Made by a program: the position numbers and the translations under genes
The notes under the pieces: model-generated
Database searches by the model: none
Told to the model about the DNA's origin: nothing
Seen by the model: only the letters and a program-made list of their open reading frames with translations
Part shown: positions 51,666 through 62,345 of the stretch, piece after piece
How the letters are laid out: the number at the start of each line of letters is the position of its first letter
Numbering within the stretch: the first letter of the stretch is position 1
NCBI RefSeq assembly: GCF_001907695.1
Contig: NZ_KV880637.1
Span: 372,001 to 436,000 of the forward strand
Direction of reading: 5' to 3'
DNA: 64,000 bases
Source of the DNA: Thalassospira sp. TSL5-1
Lineage (GTDB): Bacteria; Pseudomonadota; Alphaproteobacteria; Rhodospirillales; Thalassospiraceae

Positions 51666-51764
51666 CGTCGCCCTCCAGGTCCCCATGCAAAGGATGGTCA
51701 GGCACCTTAATTATTGGGCTCGACCAATATCTGAATAAAACAAAAGGCGCGAATATATAACCCG

Positions 51765-51782
51765 TTCACAGAAATTTATCAG
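51765..51782 (-). promoter_or_regulatory. Possible Pho box upstream of plcP-agt
   Basis: Minus strand CTGATAA-ATTT-CTGTGAA: two 7-base half sites 11 bp apart, matching the CTGTCAT-N4-CTGTCAT consensus at 4 and 5 of 7 positions. It is degenerate, about 100 bp before the plcP start, and could equally serve the divergent lipid kinase gene. Confidence 0.4.
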
Positions 51783-51870
51783 TGTTGAAAGGATTTTGTT
51801 ACATAATTACTTTTCTATGGGATGTTGATCGAAAGTATTTTTCAGTTTTATTACAGGTAATATTTGTTTC

Positions 51871-52839
51871 ATGGTCAATGACGGCATTACCATTATTTTT
51901 AATCCGCGTGCCGGGGGCAACAAGCAGCGTTTCCTGTCGGCTATCCTGCAACGTGCGGGGGTAAAGGCAGAATTATTACAGACCACCCATCCCGGTCATG
52001 CCCGTGAATTGGCGCGGCGGGTGCGGGCCGGGCGCAGGCTGTATGTGGCCGGGGGCGACGGGTCGCTGAACGAAGCCCTGAATGGTTTGCTGGATGCCCA
52101 GATCGACGGGCACGAGGTGCCGCCTCTTGGCATTATTCCGCTTGGAACGGCCAATGTTCTGGCTGTCGAGGTCGGATTGGGGGTGAATACCCGTGCTGTT
52201 GCCAGCTACATCAATGATCCGGTTTATGTCTGGGTGCGGCCGGGATTGCTGAACGGTCGGGCATTTTTTCTGATGGTGGGCATTGGGGCTGATGCCGATA
52301 CGGTTGCCAATGTATCGCTAAGGTTGAAACGCCTGATAGGCAAAGGGGCCTATGTGCTTGAGGGCCTGCGCAACATCGCCTTTCCCCGCCATCGCGATTT
52401 CGAGGTGCATATCGGCCGGGAGCAATACCGTGTTGCCGGGGTTGTGGCTACCCATGCCAGCCATTATGGCGGCAAATTTATCATTTCACCCGATGCGTCG
52501 CTGACGGATAATAAACTTGATGTCGTGATGATGCCCGCCAGCGGCAGCCTGGCAACGGCACGCTATGGCCTGGCCTTGACGATGAACCGCCTGTTTCGCC
52601 AGTCCGATGTCAGTGTCGTGCGGACCGAACGGTTAACGATCACCAGTCATTGCGGGCCCGCGCCGGTGCAAATTGATGGTGAAAATGCCGGAGCCTTGCC
52701 CTGTGAAATCAGTTTGTCGCCCTATCCGGTTCGGCTGCTGGTTCCGCGCGCCTATTTCGAGGCAACAAACAGTCGGGCGGGGGGCGAACTGGGGGGCGAA
52801 CCATCCGAACCTTTGCGCCTTTCCAATCGCGAAACATGA
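51871..52839 (+). CDS. Diacylglycerol kinase-family lipid kinase (YegS/BmrU-like)
   Basis: A 322-aa lipid kinase of normal length. ITIIFNPRAGGNKQRFL is the N-terminal NPxxG motif, LYVAGGDGSLNEALNGL the nucleotide-binding GGDG loop, and LGIIPLGTANVLAVEVGLG the substrate-side motif; APVQIDGENAGALPCEIS is the C-terminal region. It is divergent from plcP-agt. If plcP releases diacylglycerol, this kinase could return it to phosphatidate; that link is inferred from position. Second such enzyme in the window (compare 5805-7166). Confidence 0.87.
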   Translation: MVNDGITIIFNPRAGGNKQRFLSAILQRAGVKAELLQTTHPGHARELARRVRAGRRLYVAGGDGSLNEALNGLLDAQIDGHEVPPLGIIPLGTANVLAVEVGLGVNTRAVASYINDPVYVWVRPGLLNGRAFFLMVGIGADADTVANVSLRLKRLIGKGAYVLEGLRNIAFPRHRDFEVHIGREQYRVAGVVATHASHYGGKFIISPDASLTDNKLDVVMMPASGSLATARYGLALTMNRLFRQSDVSVVRTERLTITSHCGPAPVQIDGENAGALPCEISLSPYPVRLLVPRAYFEATNSRAGGELGGEPSEPLRLSNRET

Positions 52840-52863
52840 CGAATGGTGCGTTGGTAACGTTTC

Positions 52864-52899
52864 AAAGGCGACCGGGAGATGATTAACCCTGTCGCCTTT
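52864..52899 (+). terminator. Hairpin after the lipid kinase gene
   Basis: AAAGGCGAC pairs with GTCGCCTTT (9 bp, 18-base loop), followed by GTCGTG without a clear T-run. Weak terminator candidate. Confidence 0.5.
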
Positions 52900-52968
52900 G
52901 TCGTGTTAGAAGATACGGTGCTTTGTCCCATTCCGGGAATTTGCGCCTTTGGGATTTTTCACGAAACT

Positions 52969-54675
52969 TTATCCGGCACGGACTTTGGCGATAAACGTGT
53001 CTACTTCGCGTCGCAGGTTTTCCGCCGATGTTGAAAGTTCCCGTGCGCTTGACAGAACCTGTTCTGCGGCGGCGCCGCCTTCATTGGCGGCTTCGCTAAC
53101 CTGGGTAATTGCACTGGAGACTTCCTGTGTCCCGGCGGAGGCCTGGGCGACATTCTGGGCGATTTCCTGGGTGGCGGTGTTTTGCTCCTCCACGGCAGAC
53201 GAAATGGACGAGGCCGTTTCGCGGGTGCGCGAAATTACTTCGGAAATATCGCGAATGGCATCCACAGTGGTGTGGGTGACTTCCTGCACTTCGGCAATGT
53301 GATTGGTGATGCTTTCGGTGGCTTTTGCCGTCTGGGTTGCAAGGTTTTTGACTTCCGACGCAACAACGGCAAAGCCTTTGCCGGCTTCGCCCGCGCGGGC
53401 CGCCTCGATGGTGGCGTTCAGGGCCAGCAGGTTGGTTTGGGCGGCAATGTCCTGGATAAGGTTCACGACCTCGCCAATTTTTTGCACCGATTCAACAAGC
53501 CCTTCGGCCGTGCGTTGGGTTTCGGCCCCTTTTTCCACCGCAATTTGCGTGACATCGGATGAATGTACAACCTGTTCACCAATCTGGCGCACGGATGCGG
53601 CCAGTTCTTCGCAGGCGGTGGCAACGGTTTCAACATTGCTGCTGGCCTGTGTTGCCGCAGCCGAAACGGTGCTGGATTGTGTATTTGTTTCATTGAGCGA
53701 ACTGGTCAGGGTTTGGGCGGCTGTTTCCAGTTCGGTCGCGGTCGAGGCGACAATCGTCACGATGGCACCAACAGTCTGGTCAAACTGGTTGGCAAGCTCG
53801 TTCATGGCGCGTTTCTTGTCTTCAATCGCCTTTTGTTCCGCACGCTCGGCGGCTTCTTCCATTTCGCGGTTGCGGATCATATTGGTTTTGAAAACTTCCA
53901 TTGCACTGGAAATTTCACCAATTTCATCGCGCCGGTCGGTGCCATAAACATCGACATCCAGTTTGTTATTTGCCAGGGCATTCAAGGCACCAACAATTTT
54001 GCGAATTGGCTTCACAATGCCGTATTGCGCAATGATAATCCCCAATCCGATGCCAAGTGCCAGGCCAACAATGGCGACAATGATCATCACCGACATGCTG
54101 TTGGCAAAGGTGTTATTGGCGGCCACGACGGCATTTGACAATCTGTCCTGGGCATAGCTGACATAGGTGCGAATACTGTTATTGAGGTCTCGTGCCTCTT
54201 CGCGGTTGTCGCGGGCCTGTGCAAGAAGGCTGCGGGCAAGAGTTTGGCTGTCGGTACTGGCATCCCGGGCATTGGCGATGGACAGAAGCTTGTCAATGCT
54301 GTGTTCATAAATTTCGTAACGTTGTTTTACATCATTTAACAGTTCAAGTCGCCTTGGACCTGCCGTTTTTGATGTTTCCTCAATTATGGCCTCAAACTCG
54401 GCGGTTTCGCGGGAAATGGTATTGTTAAGGTCCGCAATGGTGTCTGGTGAAGGGTCTGCTGCAATACGAAATTCGGCACGGTTTAACGAAGTGATCAACC
54501 TGGTCAGGCGCAAGCCATCCATGGCCTCGTTTGCGGCAGTCTCCTGTGTTTGGGAAGACTGGTTCATGGAATTCAAACCATGATAACCGTTAGCGGATAC
54601 GGCGATTATCGCAATCGCCAAAACCGTGATAATGGCAAATATTTTGGTGGCGATGCCGAATTTTCCAAGTTGCAT
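52969..54675 (-). CDS. Methyl-accepting chemotaxis protein with periplasmic helical sensor
   Basis: A 568-aa chemoreceptor. First membrane segment about residues 10-30, a periplasmic helical region of about 155 residues (four-helix type), second segment about 187-210, HAMP to about 265, then the signalling domain. The conserved tip is [20 protein letters not shown] followed by [17 protein letters not shown]. No C-terminal CheR/CheB pentapeptide tether is seen. ATG 54675. Ligand not predictable. Confidence 0.93.
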   Translation of the reverse strand: MQLGKFGIATKIFAIITVLAIAIIAVSANGYHGLNSMNQSSQTQETAANEAMDGLRLTRLITSLNRAEFRIAADPSPDTIADLNNTISRETAEFEAIIEETSKTAGPRRLELLNDVKQRYEIYEHSIDKLLSIANARDASTDSQTLARSLLAQARDNREEARDLNNSIRTYVSYAQDRLSNAVVAANNTFANSMSVMIIVAIVGLALGIGLGIIIAQYGIVKPIRKIVGALNALANNKLDVDVYGTDRRDEIGEISSAMEVFKTNMIRNREMEEAAERAEQKAIEDKKRAMNELANQFDQTVGAIVTIVASTATELETAAQTLTSSLNETNTQSSTVSAAATQASSNVETVATACEELAASVRQIGEQVVHSSDVTQIAVEKGAETQRTAEGLVESVQKIGEVVNLIQDIAAQTNLLALNATIEAARAGEAGKGFAVVASEVKNLATQTAKATESITNHIAEVQEVTHTTVDAIRDISEVISRTRETASSISSAVEEQNTATQEIAQNVAQASAGTQEVSSAITQVSEAANEGGAAAEQVLSSARELSTSAENLRREVDTFIAKVRAG

Positions 54676-54930
54676 GTGTCGTCTCCCGGTTAAAGAAAAA
54701 CGTAACCGGTTTTAGCCGGTTCTCCAGATTATGGATTATCGATGCCATCCCTATTTAAGGTATATGTTTATACTATACATTCAGCCATAAATTGATGCTG
54801 TGGGAAAGCAAAAAAAACGACCCAGAGATGTATCCGGATCTTTTTGCAACCGGGGAAATAACGGGAGACTGCCTTATTTTTGCGTTCTGGATTGCCAAAA
54901 CGCAAAATAGCTGTAACTGCCCCAAACAAA

Positions 54931-54961
54931 AACACCCCGGCCAGTGTGTGGCCGGGGTGTT
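54931..54961 (-). terminator. Terminator of the BCCT transporter gene
   Basis: AACACCCCGGCC pairs with GGCCGGGGTGTT (12 bp, 7-base loop), with a TTTGTTT stretch following on the minus strand. Confidence 0.92.
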
Positions 54962-54974
54962 ATTTTGTGGGATG

Positions 54975-56954
54975 TTAAGAGGTGGAAAGCAGGAAGTGAC
55001 GATGCTTTTCGTAGTGGTTCAGCACATCGGCAATAACCTGTTCCTTGTTATAGCCGTAAATGTCGTAATCCTGCCCGCCATCAAGTAAAAACACCTCGGC
55101 GCGATAATATTTGGAGGATTTTTCCGGTGATTTGAACTCGGGAAAGGCGAATTCAGGCATGGTGTAGCCCCGCAGGCGAACGCCATAGACAAAGTCCTGA
55201 ACATCCCCATGCGAGATTTCCAGCCGTACTTCGGTATCGCTATGGGTGACATCTACCTGAAGTTCCGTTTCGCGCAATTCGTTTGCCACACCTTCAAGCG
55301 CCGGGATAGCGGTTTGGGTTAGAAACATTTTGCATTTATCCAGGCGTGGATAGCTGACAATGGTTTGCAGGCGGGATTTCCAGGGGACATGTGCACCGTG
55401 AACCGCTGTCGATGTTGCCATCCCCATGCTGTATTTTTTCCGCTTTTCCAGGCGCAAGCCTTTTAGCAGGCCATAACAGACAAACAGCATGACGGCCGAA
55501 AACGGCAGGGCGGCTGTTAGCGATGCGGTTTGCAGGGCTTTCAGCCCGCCCATGACCAGCAAGACTGCGGCCACAACGCCTTCGGTAATCGCCCAGAATA
55601 CCCGTTGCCATACCGGCGGGTCTTCCTGGCCACCTGATGTGATAATATCGATCACCAGCGACCCTGAATCCGACGATGTGACAAAGAAGGTAATCACCAG
55701 AAGTGTCGCGATCAGCGATGAAACACTGGCGAACGGGAAGTTTTCCAGGAATTTGAACAGGGCGGTTGAAATATCGGCCCCGACGGCATCCGATATGGCA
55801 CCTGCAGCAGGGCCCATATCCAGCCACATGGCAGCATTGCCAAAGAAAGTGAGCCAGATAAAGGTGAAGCCGACCGGCACAAACAGAACGCCAATCACAA
55901 ACTCGCGAATGGTACGACCGCGCGAGACGCGCGCGATGAACATGCCAACAAATGGCGACCACGCAATCCACCAGGCCCAGTAAAACAGGGTCCAGCCACC
56001 AATCCAGTCATTGGGTTCATAGGCAAACAGGTTAAAGGTCTTGTTGACCACTTCGCTAAGATAAAGGCCGACATTTTGAACCAGTGTTTGCAGTAGATAA
56101 ACCGTCGGCCCGACCAGCAGCACAAACAGCAGCAGGGCAAGTGCCAGAAACAGGTTCAGTTCCGAAAGACGTTTAATGCCGCTATCCAGACCGGCAACAA
56201 CCGACAGGGTGGCACAACCGGTAATGACAGCGATCAGAACAAGCTGGGTGATTTCGGATTGCGGAATATCAAAAAGGTAATTCAGCCCGGAATTAACCTG
56301 TAACACGCCCAGCCCCAGCGAGGTTGCCACACCAAACATGGTGCCAAGAACGGCAAAAATATCCACGGTGTGACCAATCGGGCCGCGAATGCGTTCGCCA
56401 ATCAGCGGATAAAGCGCGGACCTGATGGTGAGCGGCAGGTTATGACGGAAACTGAAATAGGCCAGCGACATGCCAATAACGGCATAAATCGCCCAGGCAT
56501 GGATGCCCCAGTGAAAGAATGTCGTCGACATGGCCTCGCGTGCAGCATCCATTGTGCCACCCGCGCCTATCGGCGGGTTGTCAAAATGCAGGATCGGTTC
56601 TGCAACGCCGTAAAACATCAGGCCGATACCCATACCGGCACTAAACAGCATGGCAAACCAGGATGTGTAGCTGTAATCGGGTTCGGAATCATCCGGTCCC
56701 AGCTTGATTTCCCCATAGGAGCTAAAGGCCAGCCCCAACGAAAAAATCAGGAAAACAGCAACACTTAGCATGTAAAACCAGCCAAAATTACTGGTTAGCC
56801 AGGCTTGTACGGTATTAAAAGTTGTGTTGGCGGTTTCTGGCATGACGATGGTAAAAAGAACCACCAGAAAAATTAAAATCGCAGAGCCAAAAAACACTGG
56901 CGGTGAAAGCTGCGACTTTGTTTTTTCAGCCACGCCGTTTTCTGACGTTGACAT
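54975..56954 (-). CDS. betT: BCCT-family transporter, BetT-type (choline/betaine)
   Basis: A 659-aa secondary carrier with 12 membrane segments in residues about 20-520 and a cytoplasmic C-terminal domain of about 130 residues. Signature regions are FSAGMGIGLMFYGVAEPILH (conserved G-M-G-I-G), FFHWGIHAWAIYAVIGMSLA, and WTLFYWAWWIAWSPFVGMFI (the aromatic-rich segment that lines the trimethylammonium site). The long C-terminal domain is characteristic of BetT choline carriers. The gene stands between two chemoreceptor genes. Substrate choline is likely but not proven. Confidence 0.88.
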   Translation of the reverse strand: MSTSENGVAEKTKSQLSPPVFFGSAILIFLVVLFTIVMPETANTTFNTVQAWLTSNFGWFYMLSVAVFLIFSLGLAFSSYGEIKLGPDDSEPDYSYTSWFAMLFSAGMGIGLMFYGVAEPILHFDNPPIGAGGTMDAAREAMSTTFFHWGIHAWAIYAVIGMSLAYFSFRHNLPLTIRSALYPLIGERIRGPIGHTVDIFAVLGTMFGVATSLGLGVLQVNSGLNYLFDIPQSEITQLVLIAVITGCATLSVVAGLDSGIKRLSELNLFLALALLLFVLLVGPTVYLLQTLVQNVGLYLSEVVNKTFNLFAYEPNDWIGGWTLFYWAWWIAWSPFVGMFIARVSRGRTIREFVIGVLFVPVGFTFIWLTFFGNAAMWLDMGPAAGAISDAVGADISTALFKFLENFPFASVSSLIATLLVITFFVTSSDSGSLVIDIITSGGQEDPPVWQRVFWAITEGVVAAVLLVMGGLKALQTASLTAALPFSAVMLFVCYGLLKGLRLEKRKKYSMGMATSTAVHGAHVPWKSRLQTIVSYPRLDKCKMFLTQTAIPALEGVANELRETELQVDVTHSDTEVRLEISHGDVQDFVYGVRLRGYTMPEFAFPEFKSPEKSSKYYRAEVFLLDGGQDYDIYGYNKEQVIADVLNHYEKHRHFLLSTS

Positions 56955-57454
56955 AAAATTTGCTCCAGATAATCGGTTTTCTCGACAGGTTCCGCGTTCG
57001 GAACCAGCGTGTTTCGCCGTTTCGGGAGTGCATCGTTGCGACAGTGACAGAATAAAAAAGTCCCGTCACGTTTAGGCATTGTCGGGCTGCGGCCCGACTG
57101 CCAAAGCAGTCGCGGATCGAAACATTGCCTCTGACGCAACTGTCCGCGTGGCGCAGTTTATGCGCTATCCACCGGTCAGAAATTTATAGTCAGATGCTCC
57201 CTGAATATGCCAACGCAGGCCACGTGCTGATTGTTCCAGTTCAAACAGGCAGAACCGAATGAAGACGCGATAAAGCGGTGGGCGTTGATGTTTTGTCTCA
57301 AAATCCGTCATATCGCGTGGCGCGCATTTTCCTCCCCAAATGTGGATATTTTGACCTGAGAGGACGAGCTAGGCTGGCTGCACGAAAAACTGTGGTCAAC
57401 TGGCAATGGTAAAAAATTGTTGCCGGTATCAGGGCCTGATTTGGAAAATATGTC
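56955..57454. other. Intergenic region between divergent betT and chemoreceptor genes
   Basis: About 500 bp without a credible gene. It contains a hairpin GTCGGGC-tgcg-GCCCGAC at 57081-57098 and otherwise no recognisable operator or promoter consensus. Confidence 0.5.
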
Positions 57455-59461
57455 ATGTCTGATTTGAAGATCCGGACCAAAATCTTGTTGGGGTTTGCCG
57501 TTGTCCTGGCAGTTTTACTCTCTGCGTTGGCGTTTTCTGGCTACAGTTTTTTGCATGTTTCGAAAAATGTCGATAAATTTGCCCTGAGCGTAGAGGAAGC
57601 TTCGCTGATTTCCCAGATCGAGACCCGTTTTGTGAATCTACGTCTTCGCGCCAGAGAGTTTGCCTATAGCGGTGCCGAAAAAGATTCTGACGCGGTGCAT
57701 GCCATTGCCGCAGAGCTAAAACCCTTGCTGGAAAAGGCTCAGCAACTGGTTGTGGATGCGAAATATATTCGTAGCCTCAAAGTCATGGAAGAGCATCTCA
57801 GCCTTTACCTGACCGATTTCACCAAAGCTGAAAAGCTCAGCAATGAATATCGCACTGCTATTCTCGAACAGCTTGAACCCAGTGGCGAAAAAATGGTTTC
57901 CAATCTCGACCGTATTGTTGAAATGGCGGAAAAGCAGGGGGATATTGGCAGCCTGATGAATGCAACTGGTGCGCGCGAACATGCGCTTTTATCCCGTCTT
58001 TACGCCAATATCCTGATTGGCCGAAAGGATGACAGTTTTGGCGAGCGGGTGATAAATGAGTTTTCGTCCCTGAATGAAACCCTGGCACTGCTTGAGAAAG
58101 CAGACCTTTCGACAGAACAGCGTGTGATCTTGGAGCAGTCACGCCAGGTGTTTTACGAATACCGGCAGGCCTTTGACCTGATCTTGCGCGACGAACAGCA
58201 GATTATCGCCCTTGTTGATGGCGAAATGGCACAGGCTGCCCAGGAAATCGTTGCTTATGCCGAAGCTCTTTTGCATGATTTTCAACAGATCGAACATGCC
58301 ATTCTCGCCGAAACGACCGATACCATTGCCACGACCATGACCGAAATCATTATTGCCGGTTTGGTGGGGGTTGTTCTTGGCATTGCGATCGCCCTGATCC
58401 TGGGAGTGCGGCTGTCACGTCCGGTGATGAAAATCGCCGATATCATGCATCGCCTGGCCGCAAATGATTTTGATGTGGTTATTCCCGCAACACGGCAGAA
58501 AGACGAAATAGGTAGTATGGCGCGCTCGGTCGAAGTGTTTCGCGAAAACACCTTGCGTGCCCGTGCTCTGGAGCAGAAAGCCGAAGAACAGGAGCGCCGC
58601 AATGCCGAAGAACGCCGTGAAATGATGCGTCGTACCGCGGAAAACTTTGATCAAAATGTGGGGGAAATCCTGCATATCGTGGCAGCGGCATCAACCGAAT
58701 TGCAATCAACCTCGGCAAGCATGCTTGGGTTGGTTAACCAGGCTGGCAGCCAATCAACCACTGTGGCAAGTGCCACCGAAGAGGCCAGCGCCAATGTTAG
58801 CTCGGTTGCAGCAGCCACCGAACAGCTGAACGTATCGATTAACGAAATTAACCGTCAGGTGGCCTTGTCTACTGCGGTGATGCATGATGCCGTAGATCAG
58901 GCCAGCAACAGTCAGCTTACCATGGAAGAGTTGTCGGCCGCAGCCGAAGGTATTGCATCCGTTCTGGAATTGATTACCGATATTGCCGAACAAACCAACC
59001 TTTTGGCGCTGAATGCGACAATCGAAGCGGCCCGCGCCGGCGAAATGGGCAAGGGGTTTGCAGTGGTTGCCTCCGAGGTCAAAAGCCTTGCCAGCGAAAC
59101 AGCAAAGGCAACCAAGGAAATTACCGAGCAAATTGCCAATGTGCAGAAAAAAACCGGCGACGCCGTGGAGATGGTTTCGGCGGTTAGAAAATCGGTTGGG
59201 AAGATGGAAGGTATTTCGTCGTCAATTGCTGCCGCCATCGAAGAACAAAACGTCGCAACCAAGGAAATTGCCTATAATATTTCCCAGGCAGCCGAGGGGA
59301 CCCGCGTGGTTAGCGAAAGTATTGGTAATGTAAACGAGGCCGTGGGCGAAGTGGGCGCTGCCTCAGAAGCGGTGCAGGTCGCCACCGAAAGCCTGTCGCG
59401 CAACTTTGCCAGTTTGCAACAGGCGACCCGCAAATTTGTGTCGGTTATCCAGGCAGCTTAA
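57455..59461 (+). CDS. Methyl-accepting chemotaxis protein with large helical (HBM-type) sensor domain
   Basis: A 668-aa chemoreceptor. First membrane segment about residues 10-32, periplasmic region about 33-285 (about 250 residues, all helical, with [15 protein letters not shown] and [16 protein letters not shown]), a second segment about 290-315, HAMP to about 370, then the signalling domain with [20 protein letters not shown] and [20 protein letters not shown]. The size fits the helical bimodular sensor, which in Pseudomonas McpS binds TCA-cycle acids. No C-terminal pentapeptide. Ends with a terminator. The ligand is inferred only. Confidence 0.92.
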   Translation: MSDLKIRTKILLGFAVVLAVLLSALAFSGYSFLHVSKNVDKFALSVEEASLISQIETRFVNLRLRAREFAYSGAEKDSDAVHAIAAELKPLLEKAQQLVVDAKYIRSLKVMEEHLSLYLTDFTKAEKLSNEYRTAILEQLEPSGEKMVSNLDRIVEMAEKQGDIGSLMNATGAREHALLSRLYANILIGRKDDSFGERVINEFSSLNETLALLEKADLSTEQRVILEQSRQVFYEYRQAFDLILRDEQQIIALVDGEMAQAAQEIVAYAEALLHDFQQIEHAILAETTDTIATTMTEIIIAGLVGVVLGIAIALILGVRLSRPVMKIADIMHRLAANDFDVVIPATRQKDEIGSMARSVEVFRENTLRARALEQKAEEQERRNAEERREMMRRTAENFDQNVGEILHIVAAASTELQSTSASMLGLVNQAGSQSTTVASATEEASANVSSVAAATEQLNVSINEINRQVALSTAVMHDAVDQASNSQLTMEELSAAAEGIASVLELITDIAEQTNLLALNATIEAARAGEMGKGFAVVASEVKSLASETAKATKEITEQIANVQKKTGDAVEMVSAVRKSVGKMEGISSSIAAAIEEQNVATKEIAYNISQAAEGTRVVSESIGNVNEAVGEVGAASEAVQVATESLSRNFASLQQATRKFVSVIQAA

Positions 59462-59482
59462 ACAGCAAAGTCATTTTAAAGT

Positions 59483-59515
59483 GCCCCGCATCCTGTTTGG
59501 ATTGCGGGGCGTTTT
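59483..59515 (+). terminator. Terminator of the HBM-type chemoreceptor gene
   Basis: GCCCCGCA pairs with TGCGGGGC around a 12-base loop, followed by GTTTT. Confidence 0.88.
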
Positions 59516-59554
59516 AACTTTTGGCTGACGAAATGTTTTGCTGCCAATAATTGG

Positions 59555-60904
59555 TTACTGGCCAGCCACCGTCATGCCATCAATGCGCAGGGTCGGGGCG
59601 TTGGTGCCATATTTGAAGGTCAGGTCATTGGCCGGGCTGACGGCCTTGAACATTTCCTTGAGGTTGCCAGCCACCGTGATTTCGGAAACCGGATAGGCCA
59701 GTTCGCCATTTTCAATCCAGTAACCCGATGCGCCGCGCGAATAATCACCCGTAATGCCATTCACGCTGCTGCCGATCATTTCCGTAATATACAGGCCCTG
59801 CTTGACATCAGCGATCATGTCCTGCGGCGAAATAAGGCCCGGTTCCATATAAAGGTTGGTGGTGGATGGCCCCGGCAGGCTGCCTGCCCCGCGCGAGGCA
59901 TTGCCGGTTGATTTCAAACCAAGCTGGCGGGCAGAGCGCAAATCAAGGATCCATCCCTTGAGGATCCCATTTTCAACCAGGTTGCGCTTGGCGTTGGCCA
60001 CACCCTCGGCATCAAATGGTTTGGAGCGCAGGCCGCGTTTGCGGTGCGGGTCATCGACAATGGTGATGTTGGGGGCGAAAATTTCCTTTTCCATCATGTC
60101 GATCAGGAAACTGGTGCCGCGCGCAATGCCGGAGCCATTAATTGCACCGGCCAAATGCCCGACGATGGAGGCCGATACCCGCGGATCCATGATAATCGGC
60201 ACTTGTGTGCTTTTCACCTTGCGCGGATTCAGGCGGCGAAGTGTTTTTTCGGCAGCCATGCGGCCAATGTCGGCCGGGTCGCGCAGGTCGGTTGAAAAAA
60301 CCGCGCTGTCATAATCATAATCGCGTTCCATTGCCGTGCCTGTCCCGGCCAGGACCGAAACCGAAATATGGCTGCCACTACCAGCATAGCTGTTGGCAAA
60401 GCCGTTGGTGGCCGCCAGGGTGATTTGGTGACGGCCCCAACCAGCATCCGACCCTTCGGAATTGGTGATGCCCTCAACCGAACGGGCGGCTTCCTCGCAG
60501 GCACTGGCCCAGGCGATCAGTTTGTCCTGGTCCACTTCGCCTGGTTCGCACAGTTCTAACCCGTCAATATCAAAGGTTTCGGCCAGCTCGGATGGGTCGG
60601 CAATGCCACAAAACGGGTCTTCTGGCGCATTTTTTGCCATCGCAACACAGCGTTCCACAAGTTCATCAAGCGCGGCATCACTGGTATCGGATGATGAAAC
60701 AACCGCCTGCTTTTTGCCAATCAGCACCCGCAGGCCCAGATCGGCCCCTTCGGATCGTTCCAGTTTTTCAAGCTTGCCCAATCGTTGCGACACCGAAAGC
60801 GAGGTGCCTTCGACGTAAACGGCATCCGCGTCGTCTGCGCCCGCCTTTTTGGCGCGGTTCAGAAGGTCATTGATGCGATCAAGCGTCATGTCAGTTTTGG
60901 GCAT
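59555..60904 (-). CDS. pmbA: TldD/PmbA-family metalloprotease subunit PmbA (TldE)
   Basis: A 449-aa PmbA protein, partner of TldD in a heterodimeric protease that unfolds and degrades peptides (microcin B17 maturation, CcdA turnover). LGLRVLIGKKQAVVSSSDTS, then GSSVNGITGDYSRGASGYWI and the closing LRIDGMTVAGQ are typical. PmbA itself lacks the HExxxH motif of TldD, as here. No tldD in the window. Convergent with the chemoreceptor gene. Start ATG 60904. Confidence 0.94.
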   Translation of the reverse strand: MPKTDMTLDRINDLLNRAKKAGADDADAVYVEGTSLSVSQRLGKLEKLERSEGADLGLRVLIGKKQAVVSSSDTSDAALDELVERCVAMAKNAPEDPFCGIADPSELAETFDIDGLELCEPGEVDQDKLIAWASACEEAARSVEGITNSEGSDAGWGRHQITLAATNGFANSYAGSGSHISVSVLAGTGTAMERDYDYDSAVFSTDLRDPADIGRMAAEKTLRRLNPRKVKSTQVPIIMDPRVSASIVGHLAGAINGSGIARGTSFLIDMMEKEIFAPNITIVDDPHRKRGLRSKPFDAEGVANAKRNLVENGILKGWILDLRSARQLGLKSTGNASRGAGSLPGPSTTNLYMEPGLISPQDMIADVKQGLYITEMIGSSVNGITGDYSRGASGYWIENGELAYPVSEITVAGNLKEMFKAVSPANDLTFKYGTNAPTLRIDGMTVAGQ

Positions 60905-61045
60905 TGATATTCCTTTTCACACAAAGTGTCTTACCACCGTTATAGGTAGCCAAAGGCCAATGCGCAAAGGGGAACCGCCTAATTTACCGGTTTCACGGCA
61001 AATTTATCGGCTTGCTGGCGGTAAAAACAATTTTTCGGGGGAAAA

Positions 61046-61288
61046 ATGAAAGGCACCATTTTGGAAAATGCCGGGTGGGCGAAACTGTATCAGGCGCCCT
61101 TTGTTCATGCCGTGATCGACGATGCCCTGGACCCGGCCCTGTTTGCGCAGTTAAAGGCCAGCCGCCCGACAATAGCCGGCCAAATGGCGCACGCGCAGTC
61201 AAAGGGAACACATCCGCCGCCCGGCAGAACTGCAATGGATTTGATCCTTAAACCGGGCGACGGATTTTGGCGGACGGAATTGGTTTAG
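61046..61288 (+). pseudogene. Truncated N-terminal fragment, possibly of a 2OG-Fe(II) oxygenase-like protein
   Basis: An 80-codon frame with a good ribosome site (GGGGGAAAA). FVHAVIDDALDPALFAQLKA resembles the FPHIVIDDALP..L...L opening common in 2-oxoglutarate/Fe(II) oxygenase-like proteins, but the frame stops after GDGFWRTELV, without the catalytic HxD...H. It ends overlapping the 3' end of the convergent araC-like gene by four bases. Either a decayed gene or a small protein of its own; no function can be given. Confidence 0.4.
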
Positions 61289-62178
61289 GCCGCCTTTTCA
61301 ACAGGTATCCAGATTTCAACCGTACCATTACCGGTTTCGGGGTCAAATTCCCGGCCATAACATTCAAATTCGGGGGCAGACAGGGGTTTTAGGTTCGATT
61401 TGGGTAAATAATCGTTCCAGATGGTGTAAGTCGTGGCGCGAATGCCTGAAATATGCCCGCGATGGGTGAAAACCGCGTAGGTTTGCGGGGCAATCTCAAT
61501 GATGGTTAATTCAGGGGCACTGATGTCCGTCTGGCCGGAGATGGCAACACCACAAATATAGTCAAAACACATGGCGTTGTCGTTCTGATCCGATGCGGAG
61601 GTGTCGTTTGTGATGTTGCTGCAAACGCCATAGGTTTCATACCCGATTTGCCCATCTATGTTGCCAATCCAGGGAATGAATTGCTGCCATTGTGCGGGGA
61701 TGGCAGTGCTGCTTTCCACACTATAGCTGCGTTTTAGCCCTGCGATGCGCAAATGGTCGCGTTTTTCAAAGCGCGGTTCTTCAATTTTCACAATCATATG
61801 GTCCGACATGCGTAAACACTCCTGCAAAACAAGGGGGTCAAGATGTCCACGACGGCGCAGTTCTTCGGGGGTTATCGCGAAATAGTCCCGAAAGGCCCGG
61901 CTGAAAGCCTCGTGCGAGGTATAACCGGCTTCAAGGGCAATGGTCAGAATGTTTCGCCTGGCAAAATCCGGATGCACCAGTTTTTGCGCTGCGTGCGATA
62001 ATTTGCGTGCCCGTGCATAACGCATCACCGACATGCCCGTGGCAATCGCAAAGGCCCGCATCAGATGCCGCGCCGAGATGCTGCATTTTTCGGCCAGTTC
62101 GGTTAAATCCGGGCTGGTTTCGGCATCGGCCTCGATATGCGTTTCAATCAGCCAAACGGCCTTTTCTGCCGGTGTCAT
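61285..62178 (-). CDS. AraC-family regulator with C-terminal GyrI-like effector domain
   Basis: A 297-aa regulator. N-terminal AraC helix-turn-helix pair (about residues 8-112): LAEKCSISARHLMRAFAIAT, then RRNILTIALEAGYTSHEAFSRAFRDYFAITPEE, the AraC family signature. The rest (about 130-295) resembles GyrI-like/SOUL small-molecule-binding domains, with TYTIWNDYLPKSNLK and VEIWIPVEKAA at the end. Domain order (DNA-binding first) is like Rob. Ligand and targets unknown. Confidence 0.9.
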   Translation of the reverse strand: MTPAEKAVWLIETHIEADAETSPDLTELAEKCSISARHLMRAFAIATGMSVMRYARARKLSHAAQKLVHPDFARRNILTIALEAGYTSHEAFSRAFRDYFAITPEELRRRGHLDPLVLQECLRMSDHMIVKIEEPRFEKRDHLRIAGLKRSYSVESSTAIPAQWQQFIPWIGNIDGQIGYETYGVCSNITNDTSASDQNDNAMCFDYICGVAISGQTDISAPELTIIEIAPQTYAVFTHRGHISGIRATTYTIWNDYLPKSNLKPLSAPEFECYGREFDPETGNGTVEIWIPVEKAA

Positions 62179-62345
62179 GCAACCTCCGTCGTGGATACGT
62201 GTCTGCTATAACGGATCTTCAAAATGCCGATTTGATCAAAAGCGACGCTTGCCATGCTTTTGCCAGCCTTTTTTAACTTTACCCTGTAATAGTCCTGCCA
62301 AAGCCCAATCCAGCATCCGAATGAAGATCCCTGACGGAGAGCGCA

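Noticed and set aside
54792..55088. A 98-codon plus-strand frame between the chemoreceptor and betT
   Set aside because: It runs through the betT terminator and into the betT 3' end; no ribosome site or similarity.
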